A stretch of 64,000 nucleotides of DNA from the NCBI GenBank assembly GCA_016192145.1, contig JACPUT010000004.1:62001-126000 (forward strand), in the 5' to 3' direction. Made by a program: the position numbers and the translations under genes. The notes under the pieces are model-generated. The model searched no databases, was not told the origin of the DNA, and saw nothing but the letters and a program-made list of their open reading frames with translations. This document shows positions 40,442 through 48,252 of this stretch, piece by piece (position 1 is the stretch's first letter; every line of letters starts with the position of its first letter). The DNA comes from Acidobacteriota bacterium (GTDB lineage: Bacteria > Acidobacteriota > Holophagae > Holophagales > Holophagaceae).

Positions 40442-42799
40442 TCAAGCTCCCTTCCCTTCCGGCGCCCGCCCCCGGGTGATGATCCCCCGCACGAGTTCCA
40501 CCAATTCCCTACGGCCTTGGCCACCCTTCTGCACCACGCGCTGGATCTGGGGCCAGTCCAGGCGGGCCCGATCCTCGGGGGTGATTTCCTTGGCGGTGAC
40601 CACGATGACGGGGATGTCCTTCCAGGCCGGGCGGGCCTGGAACTCGGAAACCAGCTCAAAGCCATCCATGCCCGGCATCATGAGGTCCAGCAGCACCAGA
40701 TTCGGGATGTTGTCTTCCAGGATGGCCATGGCCTGGAGGGCGTTGGTCGCGGGGAGGCAGGCCCAGCCCGCGCGTTCCACCATCTGCCGATAGGCTTCCA
40801 GGGTGGTCTCATCGTCCTCCACCACGAGGATGCTGAAGGGCGGCTGTCCCTTCCGGTGGTGATCCAGCACCCGCGCCACCATTTCCGGGCTCACGGGCTT
40901 CAGCAGGTAGTCGGCCGCCCCCAGCGCGAAACCCTTTTCCTTGTCCTCGACCATGGTGAGCAGCACTACGGGAATGGAGGCGGTGCGGCGGTCCGCCTTG
41001 AGCTCGCTCAGCACCATCCACCCATCGACGCCGTTCATGAGGATGTCGAGGGTGATCACGTCCGGATGAAGGGCCCTGGCGACTTCCAGGCCCTCATGCC
41101 CATCGGCGGCCGTGGCCACCCAATAGCCTTCCTTGACCAGGGCCCGGGACATGGCGTCACGCATGGCGGGGTCGTCATCGATGATCAGGGCCGTGGCCCG
41201 GCGCCCCCGAGGCGTCACATCCTCTGCCCGCGGCTCGGGAAGGGAACTGCTGGACTGCCCCTGTCCGCCGATGGGTAGTTCCACCGTGAAGGTGCTCCCT
41301 TCGCCGGGAACGCTCGACACGCGGATATCGCCGCCCATGAGCTGCACGAGCCGCCGGCTGATGGTGAGGCCCAGGCCCGTCCCGCCATACCGCCGAGTGG
41401 TGCTGTCGTCAGCCTGGGTGAATTCCTCGAAGATGCGCTTGGCCTGCTCCGGGCTCATGCCGATGCCGCTGTCCTTCACACGGAAGAACACCCTGCCGAG
41501 GCCCACTTCCACCTTCAACTCCACCAACCCCTGCTGGGTGAACTTGGAGGCATTGTTGAGCAGGTTGTAAAGGGTTTGGCGGAGCTTCGTGAGATCGGCC
41601 CGGATGGTGGTGATCGCGGGATCCACCTCCACCCGCAGCTGGTTCTGGTTCTTCTCCACGAGGGGCTTCACGGTGGCCACGACTTCGGCCACGAGCGCGG
41701 TGACCTTCACATCCTCCATGAAGAGCGTCATCTTGCCTGCCTCGATCTTGGAGAGGTCGAGGATGCCATCGATGAGGGAGAGCAGGTGCTTGCCGGCGCC
41801 GTGGATCTTCTGGATGTCGGGGACGAGCGAATCCATCCCCTGGTCGCGCGCGTCCTCTTGCAGGAGTTCGCTGTAGAGCAGGATGGCATTCAGCGGCGTG
41901 CGGAGTTCATGGCTCATGTTCGCCAGGAAGGCGCTCTTGGCCCGGGAGGCATCCTCGGCCTTTTCCTTTGAGATCAGAAGCTGGGTGTTCACGCGGATGA
42001 GCTCGTCGGTGCGCTCTGCGACTTGCACCTCAAGCTGTCCCTGGTTTTCCGTGAGCTGCTGATCCCGGCGCTGGATTTCCTGCAGCATGCCATTGAAGGC
42101 ATGCGCCAACTCCTTGAGCTCGCCGCCCCCGGCCTCCTCCACGCGGATTCCGTAGTCATTGCCTTCGCTGATGCGGCGCGCGGCTCCCGCGAGCCCGAGG
42201 ATGGGATCCGAGACCATTCGCTGTAGGCGGCTTCCCGCCAGGAACACGAGGCCGAAGACCACCACCAGGATCACGCCCTGGATCTGCATGGCATAGGAGA
42301 GGCGGGATCGGACCTCCGTCTGGTTGCTGCGGATGAAGATGTACCCCAACAGGCCGTCATCCTCCCGGATGGCGCTCCACACCTCCAGCCTGCCATCTTC
42401 GAATCGAGGAGGCGGAAGCACCGCGGGCACCCGGGGCAGAACGCGGACATCCAGCTCCATGGGATACACGGCGGCTTGCCTTCCCTTCACGCCCTCCTTG
42501 AGGAACACGTCCCCGGAGGCGTCATAGATGGCGGCGGCCTCCACGTTGGGGGAGGCCTTGAGGCTGCTCAACACGCGGGCCGCCGTATCCGATCGATCGA
42601 AGCGCAGGTAGGCCTTGGCATTGAAAGCCACCACTTCCGCCTGGGTGCTGAGTTCCTGGCCCAGAGTGCGCTTGATGGAGACGAGCTCGTAGACGAAATA
42701 GGCTCCCGCGCTCGTGAGCAGGGCCACGGCCGTGATGAAGGCCATCAGGTAGGTGAGCTTGCGGCGGATGCTCTGGGAATGGGTCTGGGGGACTTCCAT
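40442..42799 (-). CDS. Hybrid sensor histidine kinase with two receiver domains
   Basis: 785 residues from the ATG at 42799, which shares one base with the stop of the YfiR-like gene (TGATG); the ORF extends upstream but this start gives a normal N-terminus. Order: transmembrane segment (about 14-41), a periplasmic sensor domain (about 42-165), second transmembrane segment (about 170-190), HAMP-like coupling region, HisKA with phospho-His297 in SHELRTPLNAI, HATPase with GTGLGLTISRRLVQ, then two receiver domains with the phosphorylatable Asp in TLDILMNG and LLDLMMPG. It forms an operon with YfiR-like and response-regulator genes. Confidence 0.93.
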   Translation of the reverse strand: MEVPQTHSQSIRRKLTYLMAFITAVALLTSAGAYFVYELVSIKRTLGQELSTQAEVVAFNAKAYLRFDRSDTAARVLSSLKASPNVEAAAIYDASGDVFLKEGVKGRQAAVYPMELDVRVLPRVPAVLPPPRFEDGRLEVWSAIREDDGLLGYIFIRSNQTEVRSRLSYAMQIQGVILVVVFGLVFLAGSRLQRMVSDPILGLAGAARRISEGNDYGIRVEEAGGGELKELAHAFNGMLQEIQRRDQQLTENQGQLEVQVAERTDELIRVNTQLLISKEKAEDASRAKSAFLANMSHELRTPLNAILLYSELLQEDARDQGMDSLVPDIQKIHGAGKHLLSLIDGILDLSKIEAGKMTLFMEDVKVTALVAEVVATVKPLVEKNQNQLRVEVDPAITTIRADLTKLRQTLYNLLNNASKFTQQGLVELKVEVGLGRVFFRVKDSGIGMSPEQAKRIFEEFTQADDSTTRRYGGTGLGLTISRRLVQLMGGDIRVSSVPGEGSTFTVELPIGGQGQSSSSLPEPRAEDVTPRGRRATALIIDDDPAMRDAMSRALVKEGYWVATAADGHEGLEVARALHPDVITLDILMNGVDGWMVLSELKADRRTASIPVVLLTMVEDKEKGFALGAADYLLKPVSPEMVARVLDHHRKGQPPFSILVVEDDETTLEAYRQMVERAGWACLPATNALQAMAILEDNIPNLVLLDLMMPGMDGFELVSEFQARPAWKDIPVIVVTAKEITPEDRARLDWPQIQRVVQKGGQGRRELVELVRGIITRGRAPEGKGA

Positions 42800-43353
42800 C
42801 AGCGCTCCCCTCCCTCGATGCGCCTGACGGCCAGATCCAGAAAGGTCGGATCCATGATCAGTCCCGATTTGCGGAGGGAGCCCAGGTTCACTTCCCAATT
42901 CACCAGGTCCTTTTCCAAGGTGAAGTTCACCATCACGCCGCGCTGGGCGTAGCCCCGGGTATCCCCCACGGTCACCACGGGGCGGTTCTTCACCCAGCCG
43001 AGGATCTCTTCCAGCCGATCCGCCTCGGAGCGACTGATGAACAGCATCTGGCAGTCCATGGCCTCCTCGGGGGTCCGGGGGAAGACCACCTTCACCTTCG
43101 CCTTCTTAACCGTCTGCTTGCCGTAGATCGTGGCGAGGTGCTGCTCGAAGGGGTTCTTCCCCACCACCCCGATCCGATAGGTCTGAGTGGGTTCCAGGAG
43201 GGGGGCCCCATCCTTGCGATCGGTATAGGCCCCGATGTGCCCCAGGTACATCGCCTTGACTTGGTATTCCTCGAGCCGCCGCCCGGGTGTCTGGGCGGAC
43301 CAAGGCATCGCCGCCCAGAGGAGGCATGCTGACAGGTGGCGGCGGGGGATCAT
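42799..43353 (-). CDS. YfiR-family periplasmic protein
   Basis: 184 residues with a Sec signal peptide (LSACLLWAAMPWSAQ). The region EYQVKAMYLGHIGAYT, then YRIGVVGKNPFEQHLATIYGKQ and the C-terminal VGDTRGYAQRGVMVNFTLEKDLVNWEVN segment match YfiR/DUF4154. YfiR in Pseudomonas is a periplasmic repressor of the diguanylate cyclase YfiN. Here its immediate downstream partner is a hybrid histidine kinase and not a cyclase, so it may act as the input subunit of that kinase. Coupling is shown by the TGATG overlap. Confidence 0.88.
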   Translation of the reverse strand: MIPRRHLSACLLWAAMPWSAQTPGRRLEEYQVKAMYLGHIGAYTDRKDGAPLLEPTQTYRIGVVGKNPFEQHLATIYGKQTVKKAKVKVVFPRTPEEAMDCQMLFISRSEADRLEEILGWVKNRPVVTVGDTRGYAQRGVMVNFTLEKDLVNWEVNLGSLRKSGLIMDPTFLDLAVRRIEGGER

Positions 43354-43488
43354 GAGGTGGGGGACCCCTGGGATTGGGTAGGACTTTCCTCGGCATCCTC
43401 CCCTAAGTCCTTGAAAAGCGCCATGGGTCCCCTTCCCCGGAGGACCGTCGGATCGACCGGAAGTGTGACGCAGTCAGGCTTCTGGCCG

Positions 43489-43517
43489 TGGCCACCCCAC
43501 CCCCTGGCGGATAGACT
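43489..43517 (+). promoter_or_regulatory. Candidate sigma-70 type promoter for etfBA
   Basis: TGGCCA (43489-43494), 17-nt spacer, TAGACT (43512-43517) upstream of etfB; four of six matches in each box. Transcription would start about 45 nt before the gene. Low certainty. Confidence 0.35.
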
Positions 43518-43568
43518 GGATGGTTCCGGGCTGGCCTTAGGGGCCCCCGGTGACCTCTTGGAGTCCCC

Positions 43569-44318
43569 ATGAAGATCCTCGTCGCCCTCAAGCAGGTGCC
43601 CGACACCGAAACGAAGGTCAAGGTGGCCGCCGACGGGCGCTCCCTGGACCCCACCGATGTGAAGTGGATCACCTCGCCTTACGACGAATACGCCTTGGAG
43701 GAGGCGATCCGCCTGAAGGAGTCCGCCCAGGCCGAGGTGACCGTGGTCACCCTGGGCGACGACAAGGGCAAGGACGTGCTCCGCAACGCCCTGGCCCTGG
43801 GCGCCGACAACGCCATCCTCCTCAAGGGCGATGGCCAAGGCGACGCCTTCGCCGTGGCCTCGGCCCTGGCGGCCTTCGCCAAGGACAAGGGCTTCGATCT
43901 GATCCTCGCCGGCAACAAGGGCATGGGCGGGGACAACTCCGCCGTGGGCCCCATGCTGGCCGAGCTCCTGGGCTGGGCCCAGGCGAACGTCGTGGTGAAG
44001 CTGGAGCTGAGCGGCGCCACCTTCCGCGCCGAGCGGGAGATCGAGGGCGGCTCCGAGGCCGTGGAGGGCTCCCTGCCCGCCGTGATCACCGCGCAGAAGG
44101 GCCTCAATGAGCCCCGCTACGCCAGCCTGAAGGGCATCATGGCCGCCAAGAAGAAGACCATCGAGGAAGCCGACGCCACCGGTCTGCCCGCCGCCTCCGC
44201 CTGGTCCGCCCTGACCCTGCCCCCCGCCCGTCCCGAGGGCCGCAAGCTCGAAGGTGATGCCGCCAGCCAGGCGAAGTCCCTCTTCGGCCTGCTCCGGGAC
44301 GAAGCCAAGGTTCTTTAG
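43569..44318 (+). CDS. etfB: Electron transfer flavoprotein, beta subunit
   Basis: 249 residues. Starts KILVALKQVPDTETKVKV and has the beta-subunit signature region (VTLGDDKGKDVLRNALALGADNAILL, NKGMGGDNSAVGPMLAELLG). It carries AMP and forms a heterodimer with EtfA, shuttling electrons between acyl-CoA or other dehydrogenases and the quinone pool. Directly followed by etfA with a 33-nt gap. Confidence 0.96.
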   Translation: MKILVALKQVPDTETKVKVAADGRSLDPTDVKWITSPYDEYALEEAIRLKESAQAEVTVVTLGDDKGKDVLRNALALGADNAILLKGDGQGDAFAVASALAAFAKDKGFDLILAGNKGMGGDNSAVGPMLAELLGWAQANVVVKLELSGATFRAEREIEGGSEAVEGSLPAVITAQKGLNEPRYASLKGIMAAKKKTIEEADATGLPAASAWSALTLPPARPEGRKLEGDAASQAKSLFGLLRDEAKVL

Positions 44319-44351
44319 TTCACAGATCCCGTCGAATCGAAAGGCACACCC

Positions 44352-45320
44352 ATGATCCTCGTTTTCTGTGAACTGAAGGACGGCAAGGTCCGCAAGCCCT
44401 CCCTGGAAGCCCTCAGCGAAGGCCGCCGCTTGGCCGACGCCTCCGGCAAGAAACTCGGCGCCCTGTTCGTCGGCGCTTCCGCCGCGGGCTCCGCCGAGGC
44501 CGCCCAGTACGGCGCTGATGCCATCCTCACCTGCGAGGCCGCTTCCCTGGCCTCCTACTCCTCCGATGCCTTCGCCGCCGTGATCGCCGACGCCGTCCGG
44601 GCCAAGGGCGCCACCGTGCTCCTCGCTTCCGCTTCCGCCATGGGCAAGGACGTGCTGCCCCGCGTGGCCGCCCGCCTCCAGGCTGGCTATGCCAGCGATG
44701 TCACCGGCCTCTCCATGGTCGACGGCAAGCTGCAGGCCGAGCGCCCCGTCTACGCCGGCAAGGCCGTGGCCACCACGACCTTCTCCAGCGCCGTGCAGAT
44801 CGCCTCCACCCGTCCCAACGTCTTCCCCGCCAACGAGAAGGCCGCCGCGGGCGCCGTGGAAGCCCTCGCCGCCCCCGCCGCCGACTTCAAGGCCGTGGTG
44901 AAGGAAATCCTCGCCAAGGCCGGCGGCAAGGTGGATCTCACCGAAGCCAACGTGATCGTGGCCGGCGGCCGCGGCATGAAGGAAGGCGCCAACTTCAAGC
45001 TGCTCGAAGACCTCGCCGACGCCCTCGGCGGCGTGGTGGGCGCCTCCCGCGCCGCCGTGGACGCCGGCTGGGGCCTCTCCCACAGCATCCAGGTGGGCCA
45101 GACGGGCAAGGTGGTCTCCCCCACCCTCTACATCGCCGTCGGCATCAGCGGCGCCATCCAGCACCTGGCCGGCATGACCAGCTCCAAGGTCATCGTCGCC
45201 ATCAACAAGGATCCCGAGGCCCCCATCTTCAAGGTGGCCAACTACGGCCTCGTGGGCGACCTCTTCGAGATCGTCCCCGAACTCACCAAGGCCGCCAAGG
45301 AAATGGGCCTGGGGCACTGA
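44352..45320 (+). CDS. etfA: Electron transfer flavoprotein, alpha subunit
   Basis: 322 residues. The N-terminal alpha/beta domain ([20 protein letters not shown]) and the C-terminal FAD-binding domain with [38 protein letters not shown] and the [24 protein letters not shown] region are complete. It is the partner of etfB. A strong intrinsic terminator follows at 45347-45372. Confidence 0.96.
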   Translation: MILVFCELKDGKVRKPSLEALSEGRRLADASGKKLGALFVGASAAGSAEAAQYGADAILTCEAASLASYSSDAFAAVIADAVRAKGATVLLASASAMGKDVLPRVAARLQAGYASDVTGLSMVDGKLQAERPVYAGKAVATTTFSSAVQIASTRPNVFPANEKAAAGAVEALAAPAADFKAVVKEILAKAGGKVDLTEANVIVAGGRGMKEGANFKLLEDLADALGGVVGASRAAVDAGWGLSHSIQVGQTGKVVSPTLYIAVGISGAIQHLAGMTSSKVIVAINKDPEAPIFKVANYGLVGDLFEIVPELTKAAKEMGLGH

Positions 45321-45346
45321 GCCGGACCCGATTGCCGATCATGCGG

Positions 45347-45372
45347 AGGGGGCTTTCGGGCCCCCTTTTTTT
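45347..45372 (+). terminator. Intrinsic terminator after etfBA
   Basis: AGGGGGC, loop TTTCGG, GCCCCCT, then a run of seven T (45366-45372). Classical Rho-independent terminator 26 nt after the etfA stop. Confidence 0.9.
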
Positions 45373-45373
45373 G

Positions 45374-45478
45374 AACCGCGAATGACGCGAATTTACGCGT
45401 ATGAATGCCGCCACTGGTGCAGGGGAATCCCGGGACCAATGCCTTCTCTATTCGCGTAAATTCGCGTCATTCGCGGTT
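45374..45478. repeat. CGCGAATGACGCGAAT inverted-repeat element, copy 1
   Basis: The 26-mer at 45374-45399 (starting AACCGCGAATGACGCG) and that at 45453-45478 are exact complements, separated by 53 nt. A related arrangement with the same core is found at 63676-63756. It lies between a terminator and an antisense-strand gene. It is likely a mobile palindromic repeat of REP/BIME type, and its function is unknown. Confidence 0.8.
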
Positions 45479-45495
45479 AACAAGCTCTTCCGTCT

Positions 45496-45720
45496 TCAGT
45501 CAACGTAGAACCCCTCGCCCTGAAGGTACTCCTCGGCGGATTCCCGGTCGCCGAAACGGGCGACGACGTTGAAGCCCTCGCGCTCGTCGCCATCGATCTC
45601 ATCCAGGCGGTTCCGTTCCCGGATCACGCAGCTGCCGCCGATCTCATCGAGGCCGAGCTGGACCAACTCCCACTCGACGCCGTGTTCGTCCCGCCACACT
45701 TCCACATGCACGGTGGTCAT
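45496..45720 (-). CDS. Small hypothetical acidic protein
   Basis: 74 residues from ATG 45720, which has a GGAGG-type site seven nucleotides upstream; the longer frame is rejected. The sequence is acidic and beta-rich (HVEVWRDEHGVEWELVQLG, NVVARFGDRESAEEYLQGEGFYVD) and I recognise no family. Located beside the CNB-FHA gene on the same strand, but with a 66-nt gap, so a common transcript is possible. Confidence 0.6.
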   Translation of the reverse strand: MTTVHVEVWRDEHGVEWELVQLGLDEIGGSCVIRERNRLDEIDGDEREGFNVVARFGDRESAEEYLQGEGFYVD

Positions 45721-45786
45721 GGCCGCCTCCCGTTCCAAAGCTAAGCCGAATGGAGTTCCCTGCACTCCGACTTCGGTTACAACCCC

Positions 45787-46509
45787 TCAGCCCTTCTCGA
45801 AGAAGAGCACCACCATGCCGAAGCCGACCCGATCCCCGCTGTGCAGCTCGCGGGGCTCGTTGGATCCCAGGCGCTCGCCCTTGATGAAGGTGCCGTTGGA
45901 GACGCCCTGCTCCTCCATCAGGAAGTAGCGGCCATGCTCGCAGAGGATGCGGGCGTGACGCCGACTCACACTCAGGTTGTGGTCTTCCTCGGTGAGATCG
46001 ATATCGGGGTGCACGCCCGTGGTGGGGTCGAAGCGGCCGATGAGGGAACCATGGCTCAGGATCGGGTAGGGCTTCCCGGAGAGGACGCTCACCAGGTTGG
46101 CCACGGGGCCGCTGCTCTGGCGCTTCTGGGGGCGGGTGCTTTCGGTATCGGCCTTCTCCACCAGCTCCCGGTTCCGTTGCGCCATGCGCTGCAGCATCTT
46201 GATGCTGACCTCGGGATTCTGCCGGATCATCCGCAGGAAGGTGCCCCGGTTGATGGCGATGAGATCGGACTCTTCCAGCGCGATGGCGGTGTGGGTGCGG
46301 GGCAGCGCCTCGAGCAGGCTGCCTTCGCCGAAGAAGTCGCCCTTGCCGTATTCCTCGGCCCATTCACCCTTGGCCTCGGGGCCGTTATAGAGGCGAACGC
46401 GGCCGTTGAGGATGATGTACATCTGCTGGGCCATCTCCCCCTGGGAGAAGACAACCTGCCCCTCACCAAAGTGAAGCTTGCTCTGCTCGATGAAGCTGGT
46501 CTCGGCCAT
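45787..46509 (-). CDS. Cyclic-nucleotide-binding domain plus FHA domain protein
   Basis: 240 residues from ATG 46509 with a GGGAA site; a further frame upstream is unneeded. Residues about 12-125 match a cNMP-binding (CRP-type) domain with the GEGQVVFSQGEMAQQMYII segment, a GDFFGEGSLLEA turn and a conserved Arg near residue 85; there is no C-terminal HTH. Residues about 155-235 are an FHA domain with GRFDPTTGVHPDIDLTEEDHNLSVSRRHARI and a final NGTFIKGERL segment, recognising phosphothreonine. Such a fusion suggests a cAMP or cGMP-sensitive phospho-adaptor. No kinase partner is nearby. Confidence 0.9.
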   Translation of the reverse strand: MAETSFIEQSKLHFGEGQVVFSQGEMAQQMYIILNGRVRLYNGPEAKGEWAEEYGKGDFFGEGSLLEALPRTHTAIALEESDLIAINRGTFLRMIRQNPEVSIKMLQRMAQRNRELVEKADTESTRPQKRQSSGPVANLVSVLSGKPYPILSHGSLIGRFDPTTGVHPDIDLTEEDHNLSVSRRHARILCEHGRYFLMEEQGVSNGTFIKGERLGSNEPRELHSGDRVGFGMVVLFFEKG

Positions 46510-46543
46510 GCGGTTCCCGGAGGTTGGCTCAAGCTTAACGCAG

Positions 46544-47077
46544 TTAACCCAGGTCACCCCAATCCAGTCTTTCCATCCAGCCTCCGCCCAGGAAATCCTC
46601 GAGGATCCGGGCCTCTTCGGCGCCGAACCCCTCCGGATGGGGGGAGTCCAGGTCCAATACTCCCCGCAGGGCGCCTGCGGCCACGATGGGGATCACCAAC
46701 TCGCTGCGGGTGGCATCGTCGCAGGCGATGTGCCCCGGAAAGGCATGCACGTCGGGCACCAGCTGCGTCTGCCGATCCCGGGCCGCTGCGCCGCAGACAC
46801 CCCGGTGGAAGGGAATGCGAAGGCAGCCCATGCCCCCCTGATAGGGCCCGACGGCGAGCATCCCCGGCGCCACCACGCGGTAGAACCCGCACCAGTTGGT
46901 CTGCACGAAGGTCTCCCAAAACAGGCAGGCCAGGGTCGCCTCCACCGCCACGGGATCCGATTCCCCTTCCACCACCGCCCGGATCTGGGGCAGCGCCTCC
47001 TTGAGCCGGGCCACTCGGTCAGCTTCGGGCAGGAGGGTGCCGCGGGGGAACTTCGGAAGGAGAATGCCATCGCTCAT
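46544..47077 (-). CDS. msrC: Free methionine-(R)-sulfoxide reductase (GAF domain)
   Basis: 177 residues from ATG 47077; an in-frame upstream start is weaker. The GAF-domain reductase features are clear: NWCGFYRV, GCLRIPFHRGVCG and VHAFPGHIACDDATRSELVIPI. The three cysteines at 85, 95 and 119 correspond to Cys84, Cys94 and Cys118 of E. coli fRMsr. It reduces free methionine sulfoxide. Confidence 0.94.
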   Translation of the reverse strand: MSDGILLPKFPRGTLLPEADRVARLKEALPQIRAVVEGESDPVAVEATLACLFWETFVQTNWCGFYRVVAPGMLAVGPYQGGMGCLRIPFHRGVCGAAARDRQTQLVPDVHAFPGHIACDDATRSELVIPIVAAGALRGVLDLDSPHPEGFGAEEARILEDFLGGGWMERLDWGDLG

Positions 47078-47085
47078 GGGGGGAG

Positions 47086-47196
47086 TCCGGAGGCTGGAGG
47101 TGGATTGCGACCCACCCTTCATCCTACCCATCAGGCAGTTGCCCCGCTGGGTCGAGGTCCCCTCCTCCAGCCTCCAGCCTGCAGTCTCCAGCCTGA
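47086..47196. repeat. GC-rich dispersed palindromic element, copy 2
   Basis: The exact 17-mer CTCCAGCCTCCAGCCTG at 47165-47181 is shared with 28024-28040; a GGCTGGAGG part lies to its left (about 47089) so a stem can form over about 90 nt. It lies upstream of lpxK. Same family as the element upstream of glpX. Confidence 0.65.
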
Positions 47197-47208
47197 TAGC
47201 CTGATCCC

Positions 47209-48252
47209 ATGTCCCTGTTGCGTTGGCTCGCCGCTCCCCTCTCCCCCCTCTACGGAGCCGTGGTGGGGCTGCGGAACCGGACCTTCGACGCCCACCCCGG
47301 ACGGGCCATGAAGGTGGAGGCCCCGGTGGTCTCCGTGGGCAACCTGAGCACGGGCGGCACGGGGAAGACGCCGGTCACCCTCTTCCTCGCCGAAGGGCTG
47401 GCCGGGGAAGGCTGGTCCAACGCCATCGTTTCTCGCGGCTACGGCGGCTCCCGCAAGGTGGATCCCATGGAGGTGGCTCCCACCAGCGAGGCGAAGCTGT
47501 GCGGAGATGAACCCCTCCTCATGGCCAGGCGCCTGGGCGCAGGTCGGGTGGTGGTGGCCCGGAAGCGGGTGGTGGGCGCCCGCTATGCCCTCGCTTCGGA
47601 ACCACCCCCCCAGGTGCTGCTGCTGGACGATGGCTTCCAGCACCGGGCCCTCCACCGGGATCTGGACCTGTTGTTGCTGGACGGCGCCCGCCTCTGGGGC
47701 AACGGGCGCACCCTGCCCATGGGTGATCTGCGGGAGCCCATGGAAAGCGCATCCCGGGCCCACGCCCTCGTGGTCACCCGCTGCGGCCGCGTGCAGGATC
47801 GGACGGCGGTGGAAGACTGGTGGAAGCGGCATGGCTCGGGCGGCCCCATCTTCTGGGTGGACTTCAAGGTCCAGGCCCTGCGCGAGTGGCAGAGCGGGGC
47901 GCGTATCCCCCTTCCGCGCCCGGAGCTCCATCCCGTCTTCGCCTGGTGCGGCCTGGGCAACCCCGAGGCCTTCTACGCCGACCTCGCCTCGGCGGGCCTG
48001 AAGCTGGCCGGCACCCGGGCCTTTCCCGACCACGCCATCCCCTCCCTCCGCCGCTTCGCGATGCTCCCCGGAGCGGCGGAGGCCTGCGGCGCGAAGCTGC
48101 TCGTCTGCACGGAGAAGGATGCCGTGAAGCTCCGCCCGGAGCACGCCGCCGTGCTCACCTCTCCCCTCTGGATCGCGGAGCAGGGCTTGGTGGGCGGCGA
48201 GCCCTTGCTGGCCTGGGTCAAAGGCCGGCTCGAGGCGCTCAGGGTTCCTTGA
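47209..48252 (+). CDS. lpxK: Tetraacyldisaccharide 4'-kinase
   Basis: 347 residues. The Walker A region with SVGNLSTGGTGKTPVTLFLAEGL is the LpxK hallmark, followed by VSRGYGGS, the GDEPLLMARRL segment and LLLDDGFQHRALHRDLDLLLLDG. It phosphorylates the 4' position of the lipid A precursor, so the host is a diderm. The end overlaps the convergent secretin gene by 14 nt. Confidence 0.95.
   Translation: MSLLRWLAAPLSPLYGAVVGLRNRTFDAHPGRAMKVEAPVVSVGNLSTGGTGKTPVTLFLAEGLAGEGWSNAIVSRGYGGSRKVDPMEVAPTSEAKLCGDEPLLMARRLGAGRVVVARKRVVGARYALASEPPPQVLLLDDGFQHRALHRDLDLLLLDGARLWGNGRTLPMGDLREPMESASRAHALVVTRCGRVQDRTAVEDWWKRHGSGGPIFWVDFKVQALREWQSGARIPLPRPELHPVFAWCGLGNPEAFYADLASAGLKLAGTRAFPDHAIPSLRRFAMLPGAAEACGAKLLVCTEKDAVKLRPEHAAVLTSPLWIAEQGLVGGEPLLAWVKGRLEALRVP

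Noticed and set aside
48239-48252. Overlap of lpxK and secretin suggesting a mis-called end
   Set aside because: Both C-termini fit their families; a 14-nt convergent overlap is credible in this compact genome.
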